This document shows, piece by piece, positions 58,810 to 64,000 of a stretch of 64,000 bases of DNA. Position 1 is the stretch's first letter. The number at the start of each line of letters is the position of its first letter. Source of the DNA: Candidatus Dormiibacterota bacterium. Its GTDB lineage: Bacteria > Chloroflexota > Dormibacteria > Aeolococcales > Aeolococcaceae. The translations under genes were made by a program, and so were the position numbers. The DNA lies in contig PLZA01000074.1 of the NCBI GenBank assembly GCA_003153505.1, positions 143,824 through 207,823 of the forward strand, read 5' to 3'. The notes beneath the pieces are model-generated. The model did not search any database. It saw only the letters and a list, made by a program, of their open reading frames with translations, and was not told the origin of the DNA.

Positions 58810-59520
58810 ATGGAGAGGATGCGGCATCGCGTTCTGGCATGCGACTTCGACGGCACACTCGCCACCGAAGGAGTGTGCTCGGAGGCAACGGTCGAGGCCC
58901 TGGGGCGCGTCGCCGCCACCGGCATCCATCTCGTTCTGGTGACCGGGCGCACCCGCGAGGAGTTGGAGGACGTCTTCGATCCCGGCAGTCTCTTCGAGGC
59001 GATCGTGCTCGAGAACGGCGCAGTCGTCCTCGACGCAGCGACGGGTCAGGAGCAGCTCCTGGCCCCACGGGTGCCGAACGGCCTCGTCGCCGAGCTGCAG
59101 CGCGCCGGCGTGGTCCCGCTCGTGGTGGGCCGCGTGCTCTGCTCGACGTCCTGGAGCCAGGAGGCGAAGCTCTCGGCTGCGATTGCCAGGTTGGGCGTCG
59201 ATCGTCTGGTCGTCCGCAACCGTGCCTCGGCGATGGTCATGCCGCAGGGCATCAACAAGCGCACCGGCATCGAGGCGGCGCTGCGCGCCATCGGTGAGCC
59301 GCCGAGCGCCACCGTTGCCGTGGGTGACGGAGAGAACGACATCCCGCTCTTCGCGGTCGCCGGGGTGTCCGTTGCAGTCGCCAATGCGATCGATGCTGTG
59401 AAGGCTCGTGCTGATGTCGTGCTCACCGAGCCGAACGGCAAGGGCATCCAGGCGCTGGCCGCTGCGCTGGTCGCAGGCGACCTCGGAGCTCTGACTGCGC
59501 TGAGCCCTCTCGCGGGGTAG
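58810..59520 (+). CDS. HAD superfamily (Cof-like) hydrolase
   Basis: VLACDFDGTLATEG, LVTGRT, VAVGDGENDIPLFAVAGVSVAVANA. Confidence 0.88.
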   Translation: MERMRHRVLACDFDGTLATEGVCSEATVEALGRVAATGIHLVLVTGRTREELEDVFDPGSLFEAIVLENGAVVLDAATGQEQLLAPRVPNGLVAELQRAGVVPLVVGRVLCSTSWSQEAKLSAAIARLGVDRLVVRNRASAMVMPQGINKRTGIEAALRAIGEPPSATVAVGDGENDIPLFAVAGVSVAVANAIDAVKARADVVLTEPNGKGIQALAAALVAGDLGALTALSPLAG

Positions 59521-59525
59521 CGACC

Positions 59526-60623
59526 TCAGGCGGGGAGGGTCGGGGTGCGCACCGCCGTGGTGTCCCCCCGCAGCCACGCCGCGATAGCCATGTCGTTCTG
59601 GCGGCGACCCACCGCGGCTCGGCGCGCGGGCTGGAGGTCGAGTGGCGGCACCGCGATGGTCGTGCCCTCGGTGGGCATGACCGCGATCAGCGCGGCGACC
59701 AGTTCCGGATCGAACTGACCGCCACTCTCGCGCTGCAGCTCCTCGAGGATCCAGTCGTACGAGCGCGCCGGCTGGTACGGACGCCCGGTGCGCATGACGT
59801 CGAAGGCATCGACCACCGAGACGATGCGCGCGCCCAGTGGGATCTGATCGCCGCGCAGCCCATCCGGGTATCCGCCACCATCGAAATGCTCGTGGTGATG
59901 CTTGACGATCAGCCGGACGTCTTCCCAGGTGTCGATGTCGGCGAGAATCGCAGCGCCGACGTCGGGGTGCGTGCGGATGACCGCGCGCTCCTCGGGGGTC
60001 AGCGCATCGGGTTTGCGGAGCAACGCTTCGGGAATTGCCACCTTGCCGATGTCGTGGAGGCAGGCGCCGAATCGGATCATGCTGCGCATGCCATCGCCGA
60101 TGCCGAGGTGACGCGCGATGGCGTCGGACATGCCGACGAGTCGCGTCGAGTGCTCCTGGGTTTCGTAGTCCTTGGACTCGAGCGCGTTGGCGAGGACCAT
60201 GGTGAACCGCTCGAGCATGGGTGCGAGGAAGCGCAGGCGGAGCGCCTCGTCGGCGAGCTCGCGGCGCTCGAGTGCGCGGTCGAGCACGGTGAGCAGGTGC
60301 ATCGACTTGAACGGCTTGGGGATGAATGCAACGGCGCCGGCCTGCATCGCCTGCATGGCGAGATCCAGGTCGCGAAAGGCGGTCACGACGATGCACGAGA
60401 TCATCGGGTCCAGGCGTTGTGCGTGGGCGATGAGATCGACGCCGGTCGCCTCCGGCATTGCGTAGTCGGTGATCACGGCGTCGAAGCAACCGGGGGAGTC
60501 GACGGCGCAGATGGCCTCGGCGCCGTTGCAGGCACTGGTCACCTCGTGGCCGGCGTACTCGAGCGTCTCCTCGATGAACCGGCGTGTGAGGCCGTCATCT
60601 TCAGCGACGAGTACACGAGCCAA
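59526..60623 (-). CDS. Receiver + HD-GYP domain protein
   Basis: VLVAEDDGLTR, AVITDYAMP; HDIGKVAIPEALL...HHHEHFDGGGYPDGL. Confidence 0.92.
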   Translation of the reverse strand: MARVLVAEDDGLTRRFIEETLEYAGHEVTSACNGAEAICAVDSPGCFDAVITDYAMPEATGVDLIAHAQRLDPMISCIVVTAFRDLDLAMQAMQAGAVAFIPKPFKSMHLLTVLDRALERRELADEALRLRFLAPMLERFTMVLANALESKDYETQEHSTRLVGMSDAIARHLGIGDGMRSMIRFGACLHDIGKVAIPEALLRKPDALTPEERAVIRTHPDVGAAILADIDTWEDVRLIVKHHHEHFDGGGYPDGLRGDQIPLGARIVSVVDAFDVMRTGRPYQPARSYDWILEELQRESGGQFDPELVAALIAVMPTEGTTIAVPPLDLQPARRAAVGRRQNDMAIAAWLRGDTTAVRTPTLPA

Positions 60624-60739
60624 CTGGTGATTACCTCCGCGTCATGCCCTTCCGAGCACGTGGATCGACCGCGACAAGACGGACATCGTCTCTGATCCGA
60701 TCCTTGCGGAGGTCCCCGTCACACGCCTGTGCGAGACCG

Positions 60740-61060
60740 CTACAGCTGCGGTCTCGCCTCTGATGCCGTCCCGAACGGCAGCCGGAGCGTGTGCCGCCAA
60801 TGCGCGCGCACGGCGCGCTGCACCTGGAGATCGGTCCACCAGATCGGCACCTCGGCACTCTGATCGTGGTCGACGCGGAGGTGTTTGCAGAGCAGGCGGC
60901 GCTTGACTGGCATGCCGAAGTCCTTGCGGCCGGTCATGACGACCTTGTAGACGAGATAGACCACGACCCAGCAGACGAGTGCTCCGGTGGCGGCGAGGTA
61001 GACGTCGCCCGGGATCGAGGATTTCGTGGCGTGCGCGGCGGCTGCGAGGAGAAGGAGCAT
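60740..61060 (-). CDS. Small membrane protein, hypothetical
   Basis: VYLAATGALVCWVVVYLVYKVVMTGRK TM; ATG at 61060 with GGAG-type context. Confidence 0.55.
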   Translation of the reverse strand: MLLLLAAAAHATKSSIPGDVYLAATGALVCWVVVYLVYKVVMTGRKDFGMPVKRRLLCKHLRVDHDQSAEVPIWWTDLQVQRAVRAHWRHTLRLPFGTASEARPQL

Positions 61061-61099
61061 CGGACACAGCCTAGCCCTCGCCTGCAACGCAACAGTTCA

Positions 61100-61139
61100 C
61101 GATCCGGTAACAGCCGTGAAGCCGTCACCGGATCGTGCG
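61100..61139 (-). terminator. Candidate hairpin/terminator downstream of rpoC
   Basis: Perfect 11-bp inverted repeat CACGATCCGGT ... ACCGGATCGTG with 18-nt loop, ~25 nt past the rpoC stop; no strong T-run. Confidence 0.5.
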
Positions 61140-61163
61140 TGCTGCTGCTTGGGGCAGCCCCGT

Positions 61164-64000
<2,837 letters not shown>

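Noticed and set aside
58648-60489. 613-aa minus-strand ORF
   Set aside because: Out-of-frame shadow of the HD-GYP gene and antisense to the HAD and kinase genes; Arg/His-rich

Overview
High-GC bacterial chromosomal window, densely coding on both strands. The mix of an Flp/Tad pilus locus without a visible secretin and the gene content suggests a Gram-positive or monoderm-like high-GC lineage, possibly Chloroflexota; this placement is a low-confidence inference. I see no rRNA, CRISPR array, IS element or prophage. Main blocks: (1) ABC exporter, GGDEF/EAL proteins, a TraR/DksA-like Zn protein, WS/DGAT acyltransferase, Crp-like regulator, ogt/alkA-type alkylation repair, cysH (0-18 kb); (2) rpmG - tRNA-Trp - secE - nusG - rplK - rplA (18.2-20.7 kb), followed not by rplJL but by a receiver-MinD (CpaE/TadZ-like) gene; (3) a dispersed Tad/Flp pilus locus: three TadZ-like paralogs, Flp pilin with a clear terminator, TadC, TadB, CpaB and two different CpaF ATPases (20.7-43 kb), interrupted by ABC/FtsX transporters and a CAP-domain protein; (4) a ParA/MinD-rich cluster (43-49.5 kb) with a large disordered acidic repeat protein, a membrane coiled-coil protein, a divergent MinD-like ATPase and a parA / atypical parB / coiled-coil operon; (5) two-component, HD-GYP, paralogous polytopic membrane proteins and the 3' part of rpoC (50-64 kb). 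The best candidate for an undescribed system is the combination of five ParA/MinD-type ATPases, an atypical HTH-less ParB-like protein, two CpaF motors and disordered scaffold-like proteins around one Tad pilus set. It could be a positioning and regulation apparatus for the pilus. All functional calls come from reading motifs by eye; no database search was run.
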